DNA from: Candidatus Agathobaculum merdigallinarum
Lineage (GTDB): Bacteria > Bacillota > Clostridia > Oscillospirales > Butyricicoccaceae
NCBI GenBank assembly: GCA_019115425.1
Contig: DXDO01000169.1
Location: 1-13,186 of the forward strand
Length of the DNA stretch: 13,186 bases
Direction: 5' to 3'
The notes below the pieces were generated by a model. It had not been told where the DNA came from and did no database searches. It saw only the letters and a program-made list of their open reading frames with translations. Positions 6,627 through 13,140 of this stretch are shown here, one piece after another (within the stretch, counting starts at the first letter, position 1; each line of letters begins with the position of its first letter). A program made the translations under genes and the position numbers.

Positions 6627-6791
6627 GAGAAACCCCTCCGTCTCTGTTTTGGATGGTACCAGTATAACCAAAGAACTGTCCCAAAAAACGGACAATCAAA
6701 ATCGATTCGGCCATTTGTGCGATACAGAGGGGGATTGGACCGTGCGGCATCAGAATAATCATCTGCACAGCGCGAAACTCTTTGAAATAAC

Positions 6792-6825
6792 AAACGGCAT
6801 CCTGCATACGCGCAGGATGCCGTTT
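6792..6825 (-). terminator. Terminator of pth
   Basis: AAACGGCATCCTGC (6792-6805) and GCAGGATGCCGTTT (6812-6825) form a perfect 14-base stem with a 6-base loop, five bases beyond the pth stop codon. On the minus strand it runs into TTTGTTATTTC. Confidence 0.85.
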
Positions 6826-6830
6826 CATTG

Positions 6831-7469
6831 TTACAATCGTTTGCCGTTGAATTTTTGTGCGGCAGCGGGGCAGCCCTCTGCAATGATGCAGGCTGCGGCA
6901 TCGAGCGCGTCTCTGCACGCTGTGTCGATCGCCTTTTGCTCGTCCGCCGTGAACTTACCCAGCACCCACGCGGCAAGGTCGTAATCCGGATGCGGCTTTT
7001 TGCCCACGCCGATCTTGACGCGCGGGAAATCCTCGCTGCCGAGGTGATAAATGATGTTTTTCAGACCGTTCTGGCCGCCCGCCGAGCCTTTCGCCCGCAC
7101 GCGCAGCGTACCGACGTCGAGCGAAACATCGTCCGACAGCACGATGATCCGCTCGGGCGGGATTTTATAAAACGCGGCCGCGTCGCGCACCGCCTCGCCG
7201 GACAGGTTCATAAAGGTCTGCGGCTTGAGGAACAGTACGCGCCTGCTGCCCAGCATGCCCTCGCCCACGAGCGCCTTGAACTTCATCCGGTCGATCTTCT
7301 GACCGCTGCGCGCGCAGTAGCTTTCCAGCGCGCGGAAGCCTGCGTTGTGGCGGGTGTTATCATATTTGCTGCCCGGGTTGCCCAGCCCGACGACCAGCCA
7401 CTCGATCGGCTGTGTCGTCTGCGCGGCTTTCTGCTCGTCCAGCTTTTTGAAAATATCGAATACTGACAT
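6831..7469 (-). CDS. pth: Peptidyl-tRNA hydrolase
   Basis: A 212-residue cytoplasmic enzyme that cleaves the ester bond of peptidyl-tRNA dropped from ribosomes, freeing tRNA. The Pth signatures are complete: VVGLGNPG (26-33), catalytic His41 in NTRHNAGF (38-45), KPQTFMNLSG (82-91) and GSAGGQNGLKNI (128-139). Bacterial Pth usually begins a few residues before the VGLGNPG block; here some 20 extra polar N-terminal residues precede it. No internal ATG offers a shorter start, and the ATG at 7469 has GGAGTG six bases upstream. It is followed by its own terminator. The small toxin-like gene lies upstream on the opposite strand, so the pth leader may overlap that locus; the strong minus-strand promoter at 7763-7791 could also supply pth if its transcript reads through. 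Confidence 0.97.
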   Translation of the reverse strand: MSVFDIFKKLDEQKAAQTTQPIEWLVVGLGNPGSKYDNTRHNAGFRALESYCARSGQKIDRMKFKALVGEGMLGSRRVLFLKPQTFMNLSGEAVRDAAAFYKIPPERIIVLSDDVSLDVGTLRVRAKGSAGGQNGLKNIIYHLGSEDFPRVKIGVGKKPHPDYDLAAWVLGKFTADEQKAIDTACRDALDAAACIIAEGCPAAAQKFNGKRL

Positions 7470-7512
7470 GATTTCACTCCAAAAAGAATGTCTCCCCGCC
7501 GGGAGGCGAAAA

Positions 7513-7541
7513 TTGACAAATATTGCGTATTTTGTTATGCT
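7513..7541 (+). promoter_or_regulatory. Promoter of the small hydrophobic peptide gene
   Basis: TTGACA (7513-7518), 17-base spacer, TATGCT (7536-7541). Predicted start near 7548, giving a leader of about 54 bases before the TTG codon. Confidence 0.75.
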
Positions 7542-7571
7542 TTACTTGGGCATCGCTGTATTCGCGGTTGG

Positions 7572-7595
7572 CACTCCCCTGATGAAAGGGGGTGA
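7572..7595 (+). promoter_or_regulatory. Leader hairpin hiding the ribosome binding site
   Basis: CACTCCCCT (7572-7580) can pair with AGGGGGTG (7587-7594) with one bulge, leaving a GATGAA loop. The right arm is the ribosome site AAAGGGGGTGA (7585-7595) for the TTG codon at 7602, so the folded leader would block translation. Occlusion of the Shine-Dalgarno sequence in the leader is a known safety device of type I toxin mRNAs. Confidence 0.6.
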
Positions 7596-7601
7596 TCGCC
7601 T

Positions 7602-7676
7602 TTGTGGTATCGGATTTTTCGAATTCTGATATGGATCGTAGTCTTACTTTCCATTTTTACCATAAAAGCGCGCTAA
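7602..7676 (+). CDS. Putative type I toxin: 24-residue single-helix membrane peptide
   Basis: A 25-codon frame starting with TTG. After a short aromatic/basic start (MWYRIFR, 1-7) comes an unbroken hydrophobic helix (ILIWIVVLLSIFTI, 8-21) and a basic end KAR, the build of TxpA/Hol-Tox type membrane toxins. The ribosome site AAAGGGGGTGA is placed six to seven bases before the TTG, and an in-frame TGA (7593-7595) directly upstream leaves TTG as the only reasonable start. It has its own promoter (7513-7541). An antisense transcript from 7763-7791 overlaps its 3' end, like RatA over txpA in Bacillus subtilis. The flanking pattern (GGGGGTGATCGCCTTTG before and TAACCGCC...GGTTAGC after) resembles small holin-like toxin loci I know from Clostridia; this is recall, not a search. 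Such peptides damage the membrane when freed from antisense control. Confidence 0.7.
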   Translation: MWYRIFRILIWIVVLLSIFTIKAR

Positions 7677-7703
7677 CCGCCCGGTTGCAGCCAGACGGTT
7701 AGC
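7672..7703 (-). terminator. Terminator-like hairpin of the antisense RNA
   Basis: GCTAACCG (7672-7679) and CGGTTAGC (7696-7703) form a perfect 8-base stem that includes the toxin stop codon. On the minus strand it is followed by GCGCTTTTAT, a short U run, so termination may be incomplete. Confidence 0.5.
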
Positions 7704-7728
7704 TTGTAATCATTCAGGAAAATCGTAA

Positions 7729-7751
7729 GGCCAACCGCTTGCAGCGGTGCC
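7729..7751 (+). terminator. Possible 3' hairpin of the toxin mRNA
   Basis: GGC-CA-ACCGC, loop TTGCA, GCGGT-GCC. It ends the toxin transcript's structured tail, but only a pyrimidine-rich CCTCTATCT follows, so termination is uncertain. The same bases form the first stem-loop of the antisense RNA, and the TTGCA/TGCAA loops could start loop-loop pairing. Confidence 0.35.
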
Positions 7752-7762
7752 CCTCTATCTGT

Positions 7763-7791
7763 ATTATACCGGCCTGCCCTGCGCCTGTCAA
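7763..7791 (-). promoter_or_regulatory. Perfect consensus promoter driving antisense RNA (or pth)
   Basis: On the minus strand TTGACA (7791-7786), exactly 17 bases, TATAAT (7768-7763): the best promoter in the window. The start near 7756 points into the toxin gene. No coding start lies near it; the first gene in its path is pth, some 290 bases on. A strong promoter for the antisense RNA is expected in type I modules. Confidence 0.85.
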
Positions 7792-7809
7792 GCTGCGGGG
7801 CGGGCGTTT

Positions 7810-9459
7810 TTATTCCACGGACAGGATATAATAATACACCGGCTGCCCGCCGTTGATCACCGAGATCTCCATATCCTTGTTTTCTTTATGCAGCAGCGCC
7901 TCGACCTCAGCGGCCTGTTCCGCGCTCACACCCTCGCCGTAAATGACGGTCGCAAACGTGCTCTCGTCGGTCACCATCTCGCGCACCAGCTTTTTGAGCA
8001 CCGAGCTTTCGCGCCCGCTCGCGCACAGCCTACCTTCGCAGAGCGAGAGGTATTCGCCCTCTTTGATCTTCTTGCCGTCAAACTCGCTGTCGCGCGCGGC
8101 GTAGGTCACCTGACCGCTGCGCACATGCCGCGCCGCATCGCGCATCGCCTGCGCAATCGCCGCTTCGTCCTCGCAGTCCGGGTCAACCGCCAGCATGGCG
8201 GAAATGCCCTGTGGGATGGTCCTGGTCGGCACGACCACGATCTTTTTCTCCTCGGACAGATGCACCGCCTGCTCGGCCGCCATGATGATATTCTTGTTAT
8301 TCGGCAGTACGAACACGATTTCAGCCGGCACAGCGTCCACCGCGCGCACGATATCGTCAGTCGAGGGGTTCATGGTCTGCCCGCCCTGCACGACCACATC
8401 CACGCCGAGGTCGGTGAACACGTTCTTGAGACCCTCGCCCGCGGCGATCGCGACAAAGCCGAATTTTTTCTCAGGCGGCACGATCACACGTTCCTTGGGC
8501 GCGTCCGCCGTGCCTTCGATCACCTTGGCGGTGTGCTGCTCGCGCATGTTCTCGATCTTAACCGTGATGAGCGGGCCGAACTTGAGCCCCTCCTCCAGAA
8601 CCTTGTTGGGCTGGTCGGTATGGACATGCACCTTGACGATGTCGTCGTCCTCGACCACGACCAGCGAGTCGCCGATGTCGTTCAGGATCGCACGCAGACG
8701 GCCGACATTGCGCGCCTGATCCTTGCGCGCCGCGATAAATTCGGTGCAGTAGGTGAAGGTGATATCTTCATCCGCAATCGCGCCGAAATCCGCGGCGGTA
8801 TTTGCTGCCGGCTCCGCGGCCTTCCGTTCCTTATGGATGCCGCGCAGTGCGTCCAGCATACCCTCCAATATGGTCAGGAAGCCAAAGCCGCCCGCGTCTA
8901 CTACGCCCGCCTTCTCCAGCACAGGATTTTGGTGGATGGTTTCATCCAGCGCCTCTTTGCCGCGCGTCAGCACTGCTTCAAGTACGCACTCGGCGGAAAG
9001 CGTCGGCTCCGCCTGACAGGCCTCCACCGCGTGCTGCGCGGATACGCGCGACACCGTCAGAATGGTGCCCTCGGCGGGCTTCATGACCGCCTTGTATGCG
9101 GTTTCCACGCCCTCACGCAGGGCGAGCGCCAAGTCACAGCCGCCGGCCTGATCGAGCTCACGCAGTTTTTTTGCCATGCCGCGGAACAGCAGCGAAAGGA
9201 TCACACCCGAATTGCCGCGTGCGCCGCGCAACAGCGCGGAAGCGGTTGTGTCCGCCGCTTTGGCAAGTGTCGGCTCAGTCAGCTTTTCCAGTTCGGCCAT
9301 GGCCGCCGCCATGGTCATGGACATATTGGTGCCCGTATCGCCGTCCGGCACGGGGAACACGTTCAGCTCGTTGACCTGTTCCTTTTTTTCGGCAATGGCG
9401 AGCGCGCCCTCGATCACCATGGACCGGAACAGCGCGCCGTTTATTTTCTGATCTGCCAT
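7810..9459 (-). CDS. fakA: Fatty acid kinase catalytic subunit FakA (DAK2/YloV family)
   Basis: A 549-residue cytoplasmic protein that phosphorylates fatty acids bound to a FakB partner, feeding host or environmental fatty acids into phospholipid synthesis. Residues 1-205 are a DhaL-type ATP-binding domain: NVFPVPDGDTGTNM (33-46) holds the Mg-binding aspartates D39 and D41, and GARGNSGVI (79-87) contacts the nucleotide. The middle part carries KVHVHTDQPNKVLEEG (276-291), and the C-terminal third has the EDD/DegV-like fold with VLPNNKNI. Length equals Staphylococcus FakA (about 548). The ATG at 9459 fits AGGGAGA seven bases upstream; an in-frame TTG two codons earlier sits too close to it. It follows asp23 in the same direction, the usual yloU-yloV order, but 213 bases apart. 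No fakB is in the window. Confidence 0.95.
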   Translation of the reverse strand: MADQKINGALFRSMVIEGALAIAEKKEQVNELNVFPVPDGDTGTNMSMTMAAAMAELEKLTEPTLAKAADTTASALLRGARGNSGVILSLLFRGMAKKLRELDQAGGCDLALALREGVETAYKAVMKPAEGTILTVSRVSAQHAVEACQAEPTLSAECVLEAVLTRGKEALDETIHQNPVLEKAGVVDAGGFGFLTILEGMLDALRGIHKERKAAEPAANTAADFGAIADEDITFTYCTEFIAARKDQARNVGRLRAILNDIGDSLVVVEDDDIVKVHVHTDQPNKVLEEGLKFGPLITVKIENMREQHTAKVIEGTADAPKERVIVPPEKKFGFVAIAAGEGLKNVFTDLGVDVVVQGGQTMNPSTDDIVRAVDAVPAEIVFVLPNNKNIIMAAEQAVHLSEEKKIVVVPTRTIPQGISAMLAVDPDCEDEAAIAQAMRDAARHVRSGQVTYAARDSEFDGKKIKEGEYLSLCEGRLCASGRESSVLKKLVREMVTDESTFATVIYGEGVSAEQAAEVEALLHKENKDMEISVINGGQPVYYYILSVE

Positions 9460-9488
9460 TTGCAATTCTCCCTAACTTTCTCTGTATT

Positions 9489-9667
9489 GCGCGCTGCCTG
9501 CGCGCATTGAACCGAAAATCGCCACGCGATTTTCATCAAAAGGCCGAGCTTCGCCCGGACTTTTGATACCCCGACCCAGCCGCCTTGGGCGGCGTCATTC
9601 GGGTATCGAAAAGCGGTTTCTTCGGGAACCGCTTTTCGGATATAGGGGGCTTCTGAAGCCCCCTATA
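9489..9667. repeat. Chain of six contiguous hairpins between asp23 and fakA
   Basis: Almost every base of the spacer is in an inverted repeat: GCGCGC/GCGCGC (9489-9505); GAAAATCGC/GCGATTTTC with 3-base loop (9514-9534); ATCAAAAG/CTTTTGAT (9535-9567); GATACCC/GGGTATC enclosing GCCGCC/GGCGGC (9565-9607); CGAAAAGCGGTT/AACCGCTTTTCG (9607-9638); TATAGGGGGCTTC/GAAGCCCCCTATA with a single-base centre (9641-9667). Neighbours touch or share bases. None has a clear U run on the minus strand, so they are not simple terminators. They may control relative expression of asp23 and fakA or be a mosaic of intergenic repeats. Confidence 0.85.
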
Positions 9668-9672
9668 CGTTG

Positions 9673-10023
9673 TCAGTCGGCCTTTATGCTCTCCACATAG
9701 ATGTCCACGTTCTTCACGTCCACGCCGGTCAGGCGCTCGACATGATAGCGCACCTCGCTGATGATCGAGCGGCACACGGTCGCGATATTTACGCCGTGCT
9801 CGACCGCGATGTGCAGGTCGATATTGACGCCGCCGTCCGGCGCCTCGGTCACCTTGACGCCGCGCGACTGGTTCTCGCGGCCGAGCAGGTGCGCCAGCCC
9901 GTCCGACATCGAGCGGATGGTCATGCCCTTCACGCCAAAGCACGAGGACGCCGCGAAGCCTGCGATGCCCGCCATCACCTCGCTGGTGATTTCGATATAA
10001 CCGAGATCGGTCTTGATCGTCAT
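9673..10023 (-). CDS. Asp23/Gls24 family envelope stress protein (YloU-like)
   Basis: A 116-residue protein of the Asp23/DUF322 family. The N-terminal GYIEITSEVMAGIAGFAA (8-25) and the central VNIDLHIAVEHGVNIATVCRSI (66-87, quoted in part: HIAVEHGVNI at 71-80) are characteristic, followed by LTGVDVKNVDIYVESI near the end. Asp23 proteins lie at the membrane and are linked to cell-wall stress; the exact job of YloU is not known. The ATG at 10023 has AGGGAGG seven bases upstream. fakA follows after a hairpin-rich 213-base spacer, the same order as yloU-yloV in Bacillus. It is divergent from lexA, with a 283-base intergenic region that holds both promoters. Confidence 0.93.
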   Translation of the reverse strand: MTIKTDLGYIEITSEVMAGIAGFAASSCFGVKGMTIRSMSDGLAHLLGRENQSRGVKVTEAPDGGVNIDLHIAVEHGVNIATVCRSIISEVRYHVERLTGVDVKNVDIYVESIKAD

Positions 10024-10074
10024 AGAAAAACCTCCCTGTGACGTTTTGCTATATTTTAACCGTTACTGATTATT

Positions 10075-10103
10075 ATGATATAACAAATCGCTTCCAAATA
10101 CAA
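10075..10103 (-). promoter_or_regulatory. Likely promoter of asp23-fakA
   Basis: On the minus strand TTGTAT (10103-10098), 17 bases, TATCAT (10080-10075), about 50 bases before the asp23 start. The area is AT-rich and other pairings are possible. Confidence 0.5.
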
Positions 10104-10213
10104 GTAAAGCGCGGATATTTTTACGAAAGACATGCGCGGGGATGATTGCGCGGCTCCGATTCTGCGGGATAGCAGGAATAAGAAAAAAATTTGGATACTT
10201 CATGAACTTTTTT

Positions 10214-10227
10214 CAAACATATGTTTG
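10214..10227 (+). promoter_or_regulatory. SOS box 1 (LexA operator)
   Basis: CAAACATATGTTTG is a perfect palindrome and differs from the Gram-positive consensus CGAACATATGTTCG only at two mirrored bases. It overlaps the lexA -35 (10225-10230), so LexA binding would shut off its own promoter. Confidence 0.85.
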
Positions 10228-10253
10228 CCTTTTGCCGCCAAACAGGGTATAAT
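10225..10253 (+). promoter_or_regulatory. lexA promoter
   Basis: TTGCCT (10225-10230), 17 bases, TATAAT (10248-10253). Predicted start near 10260, between the two SOS boxes. Confidence 0.85.
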
Positions 10254-10263
10254 AAAGAAAACC

Positions 10264-10277
10264 CGAACGAATGTTCC
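10264..10277 (+). promoter_or_regulatory. SOS box 2 (LexA operator)
   Basis: CGAACGAATGTTCC matches CGAAC-RNRY-GTTCG except for the last base. It lies just after the predicted start of transcription, centre 50 bases from box 1, giving a two-operator arrangement. Confidence 0.75.
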
Positions 10278-10306
10278 GGACATTACAGGCAAGGAGTACA
10301 CGGGCT

Positions 10307-10897
10307 ATGAAAAAGATTTCCGCAAAACAGCAACGGATTCTCGACTATATCAGCGAATTTTCCATCGAGCATGGTTATCCGCCTTCGGTGCGCGAGATCT
10401 GTGCCGAAATGGGGCTGCGCTCGCCCTCGACTGTACACGCCCATCTGAAGAAACTGCAGGAGGCCGGCTATCTGGAGACGAGCACGCATAAGTCGCGCAC
10501 GCTGACGCCGGTCAGCGGCCCTTCCATGGTAACGCGCGTGCCGATCCTCGGCCGCGTCACCGCCGGCATGCCCATTCTGGCGGTGGAAGAGCATGTGGGT
10601 TATGTGCCGTATGAACCCGCCGCGGGCGGCGGCGAGTATTATGCCCTGCGCATCCGCGGCGATTCCATGACCGGCGCGGGCATTATGGACGGCGATCTGG
10701 TCATCGTCCGGCAGGACACACAGGCGCGAAACGGCGATATCGTCATCGCGCTGCTCGAGGATGAAGCAACCTGTAAAACGCTGAACATCACGCCGGACGG
10801 CGTATGGCTGATGCCGGAGAATCCCGCTTATCCTCCGATCGACGGCACGGGCTGCCAGATCCTCGGCGTGGTCAAGGCGGTTTACCGCGAGTATTGA
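10307..10897 (+). CDS. lexA: LexA, SOS repressor/autoprotease
   Basis: A 196-residue repressor of DNA-damage genes that cuts itself when RecA filaments form. The N-terminal winged helix spans residues 1-65 with the recognition helix SPSTVHAHLKKL (39-50). The cleavage site is A86-G87 in GRVTAGMP (82-89). The catalytic Ser120 is in RGDSM (117-121) and the catalytic Lys157 in ATCKTL (154-159). Length is normal. The ATG at 10307 has AAGGAG ten bases upstream; an in-frame ATG at 10271 lies inside SOS box 2 and has no ribosome site, so it was not used. Two SOS boxes at the promoter show autoregulation. recG follows 49 bases downstream without a terminator. Confidence 0.97.
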   Translation: MKKISAKQQRILDYISEFSIEHGYPPSVREICAEMGLRSPSTVHAHLKKLQEAGYLETSTHKSRTLTPVSGPSMVTRVPILGRVTAGMPILAVEEHVGYVPYEPAAGGGEYYALRIRGDSMTGAGIMDGDLVIVRQDTQARNGDIVIALLEDEATCKTLNITPDGVWLMPENPAYPPIDGTGCQILGVVKAVYREY

Positions 10898-10946
10898 TCG
10901 GCCGCACGCCGCTTTTGCACAGTACTTTTCTGAAAAGGGGTATCCC

Positions 10947-12989
10947 ATGCCGGCACTGGAGGACAGTATACAGTTTGTCAAGGGCATCGGCCCGAAAAAG
11001 GCAAAGCTTTTTGAAAAACTGCATATCCGCACGCTGCGCGCTGCGCTCGAGACCTATCCGCGCGACTATGAGGACCGTACCCGCATCACCCGCATCGCGG
11101 ACATCGACGCGGAGGACAAGTACGCCATCCGCGCGGTCGTCGGCACCGAGCCCAAGGTCAGCCGCATCCGCAAGGGGCTGACGCTGGTCAAGTGCACCAT
11201 CTTCGACGAATCCGGTTCGCTGAACGTCACTTATTTCAACAACCCCTATGCCGCGGCCCTGCTGCGCGTGGGGCAGGAGTATGTGTTCTACGGCCGCGTG
11301 CAGGGCTGGGGTCGCGGGCGCACGCTGATCTCCCCGCAGTCGGAAAAGGTCGCGCCGGACGCGGACCACCCGGGCCGCATCGTGCCGGTCTATCCGCTGA
11401 CCGCAGGACTGACCCAGCGCGACATGGAGCGCGTGACCGACGCCGCACTTTCAGCCGTGCCGGGCGACTGGCCCGACCCGCTGCCAGAGGTGCTGCGTGC
11501 CAAATACCGCCTGCTGGACGCCGCAGACGCGCTTGCCGCCATCCATCGCCCGCAGACTGCGGACGACGTCACACAGGCGCGCCGCCGCATGGTGTTCGAG
11601 GAGCTGTTTTTGCTGTGCTGCGGCCTTCAACAGCTCAAGGAGCGCCGCAAGGCCGATCAGGGTATTGTATTTGCACAGGCAGGATTGGAAGCGTTTTATG
11701 AAACGCTTCCATTTGCACCGACAGGCGCGCAGCGGCGCGCGATCGCAGAGATCGCGGCGGACTGCGCTTCTGGCCGGCCGATGAACCGGCTGGTGCAGGG
11801 CGACGTCGGCTCGGGCAAAACGGTCGTCGCCGCGGCGCTGTGCGCGCTCGCCGCGCAGAACGGCTGGCAGGCCGCCTTCATGGCGCCGACCGAGATTTTG
11901 GCTGCCCAGCACGCGGAAACGCTTGCGCCCATGCTGGAGAAATTGGGGATTTCCTGCACACTGCTCACCGGTTCGATGTCCGCTGCGCAGAAGCGCGCGG
12001 CGCTTGCAGCGATCGAGACCGGCGCGGCGCAGGTGGTCGTGGGCACACATGCGCTCATCCAGCAGGGCGTCACCTTCCACCGGCTGGGCGCGGTCGTTGC
12101 GGATGAGCAGCACCGTTTCGGCGTGGCGCAGCGCGCCGCGCTGTCCGCCAAGGGCGAGATGCCGCATGTGCTGGTCATGTCCGCGACCCCCATCCCGCGC
12201 ACGCTCGCGCTCATTCTGTACGGCGATCTGGACGTGTCCGTGCTGGATGAGACCCCGCCCGGCCGCAGTCCGGTCGAGACCTACGCGGTGGGGCAGAATA
12301 TGCGGAAGCGCATCACCGCTTTTATCGATAAGCAGGTCGAGGCCGGCGGGCAGGTTTATGTGGTGTGCCCGCTGGTCGAAGAGGGCGAGCTGAATCTGAA
12401 AAGCGCAGAGCAGCACGCCAAGGACTTGCAGGCGGCACTGCCGCACCGCCGCGTTGCCGTGCTGCACGGGCGGATGAAAAACGCGGATAAGGATCAGGTG
12501 ATGCGGGATTTTGCTGCAAAAAAGTATGATATCCTGGTTGCCACGACCGTGATCGAGGTCGGCGTGGACGTGCCGAATGCCAACCTGATGGTGGTCGAGG
12601 ATGCGGACCGCTTCGGCCTGTCCCAGCTGCACCAGCTGCGCGGGCGTGTCGGGCGCGGCACGCGGCAGTCCTACTGCATCTTTTTCGGCGCTGACAAGGG
12701 CGAAGCCGCGCGGGAACGGCTCAAGATCCTGTGCAAAACCGGCGACGGCTTTGAGATCGCGCGCGCCGACCTTGCCCAGCGCGGCCCGGGCGACTTTTTC
12801 GGCAGGCGGCAGCACGGCTTGCCCGCGCTGCACGTCGCGGACCTTGCAGCCGATCTGGCGCTCATGCAGTCCGCCCGTGAGGAAGCGGAAGCAATTTTGT
12901 CGGCTGACCCGGAGCTGGAAGGGTATCCGCTGCTGCGCGAGCGCGTGCGGCGGATGTTTACCGAGCGGGACGATGAAGCATTCAACTGA
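10947..12989 (+). CDS. recG: ATP-dependent DNA helicase RecG
   Basis: A 680-residue helicase that remodels stalled replication forks and branched recombination intermediates. The N-terminal wedge/OB domain (about 1-200) starts with an HhH-like VKGIGPKKAKLFEKL (11-25). Superfamily 2 motifs: Walker A GDVGSGKT (285-292), DEQH box (386-389), SATPIPRT (412-419), and QLRGRVGRG (563-571). The C-terminal QRGPGDFFGRRQHGLP (611-626) is the RecG-specific region that couples ATP use to translocation. Length matches the family. The ATG at 10947 has AAAAGGGG six bases upstream. It lies 49 bases after lexA with no terminator between, so it probably shares the SOS-controlled transcript. A hairpin terminator follows about 110 bases after the stop. 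Confidence 0.97.
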   Translation: MPALEDSIQFVKGIGPKKAKLFEKLHIRTLRAALETYPRDYEDRTRITRIADIDAEDKYAIRAVVGTEPKVSRIRKGLTLVKCTIFDESGSLNVTYFNNPYAAALLRVGQEYVFYGRVQGWGRGRTLISPQSEKVAPDADHPGRIVPVYPLTAGLTQRDMERVTDAALSAVPGDWPDPLPEVLRAKYRLLDAADALAAIHRPQTADDVTQARRRMVFEELFLLCCGLQQLKERRKADQGIVFAQAGLEAFYETLPFAPTGAQRRAIAEIAADCASGRPMNRLVQGDVGSGKTVVAAALCALAAQNGWQAAFMAPTEILAAQHAETLAPMLEKLGISCTLLTGSMSAAQKRAALAAIETGAAQVVVGTHALIQQGVTFHRLGAVVADEQHRFGVAQRAALSAKGEMPHVLVMSATPIPRTLALILYGDLDVSVLDETPPGRSPVETYAVGQNMRKRITAFIDKQVEAGGQVYVVCPLVEEGELNLKSAEQHAKDLQAALPHRRVAVLHGRMKNADKDQVMRDFAAKKYDILVATTVIEVGVDVPNANLMVVEDADRFGLSQLHQLRGRVGRGTRQSYCIFFGADKGEAARERLKILCKTGDGFEIARADLAQRGPGDFFGRRQHGLPALHVADLAADLALMQSAREEAEAILSADPELEGYPLLRERVRRMFTERDDEAFN

Positions 12990-13015
12990 TCCGGAAGGGG
13001 ATAAAAAAAGAAAGG

Positions 13016-13077
13016 CTGTCGGTTAGTTTTACGCTGATAAAGAAGTATTCACAACAACTTATCACTAACGCTGACAG
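13016..13077. repeat. Imperfect inverted repeat downstream of recG
   Basis: CTGTC-GGTTAGT (13016-13027) is mirrored by ACTAACGCTGACAG (13064-13077), and GATAA/TTATC pair inside. The stem is imperfect and encloses about 36 bases; no coding signal is visible. The bases 12990-13096 otherwise hold nothing I can name. Confidence 0.45.
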
Positions 13078-13096
13078 ACAGGGTGCAAACAGAAAC

Positions 13097-13140
13097 AGAG
13101 AGCTAATCACTTTCAATAGTGGTAGGCTCTCTGCTTTTCT
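13097..13140 (+). terminator. Terminator of the lexA-recG transcript
   Basis: AGAGAGC (13097-13103) and GCTCTCT (13126-13132) close a stem extended by TCACT/AGTGG-type pairs around a TTCAAT loop, followed by GCTTTTCT. Nothing recognisable follows to the window end. Confidence 0.75.

Larger units (their letters stand above)
7662..7756 (-). ncRNA. Putative antisense antitoxin RNA
   Basis: Predicted from the consensus promoter at 7763-7791 and a terminator-like hairpin at 7703-7672 followed by GCGCTTTTAT. Length about 95 nt. It begins with a stem-loop (ACCGC/GCGGT with TGCAA loop, 7748-7734) and is complementary to the toxin's last five codons and whole 3' untranslated region. Its role would be to pair with the toxin mRNA, block it and trigger decay. 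Ends are estimates; no expression is shown. Confidence 0.6.

Noticed and set aside
6673..6688. CTGTCCCAAAAAA resembling part of the repeat elements at 1-130 and 5212-5362
   Set aside because: Only about eleven bases match and neither the terminal repeats nor the internal stem is present; chance is enough.
7583..7629. ATG-started 15-codon frame at 7583 over the toxin ribosome site
   Set aside because: The frame has no ribosome site of its own, its codons form the GGGGG motif used by the TTG frame, and the peptide is not hydrophobic or conserved-looking.
9607..9638. CGAAAAGCGGTT hairpin as an intrinsic terminator of asp23
   Set aside because: The base run after the stem on the minus strand is ATACCC, not U-rich.
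10271..10306. Upstream ATG start for lexA
   Set aside because: It lies inside SOS box 2 and has no ribosome site; the ATG at 10307 has AAGGAG and gives the normal LexA N-terminus.
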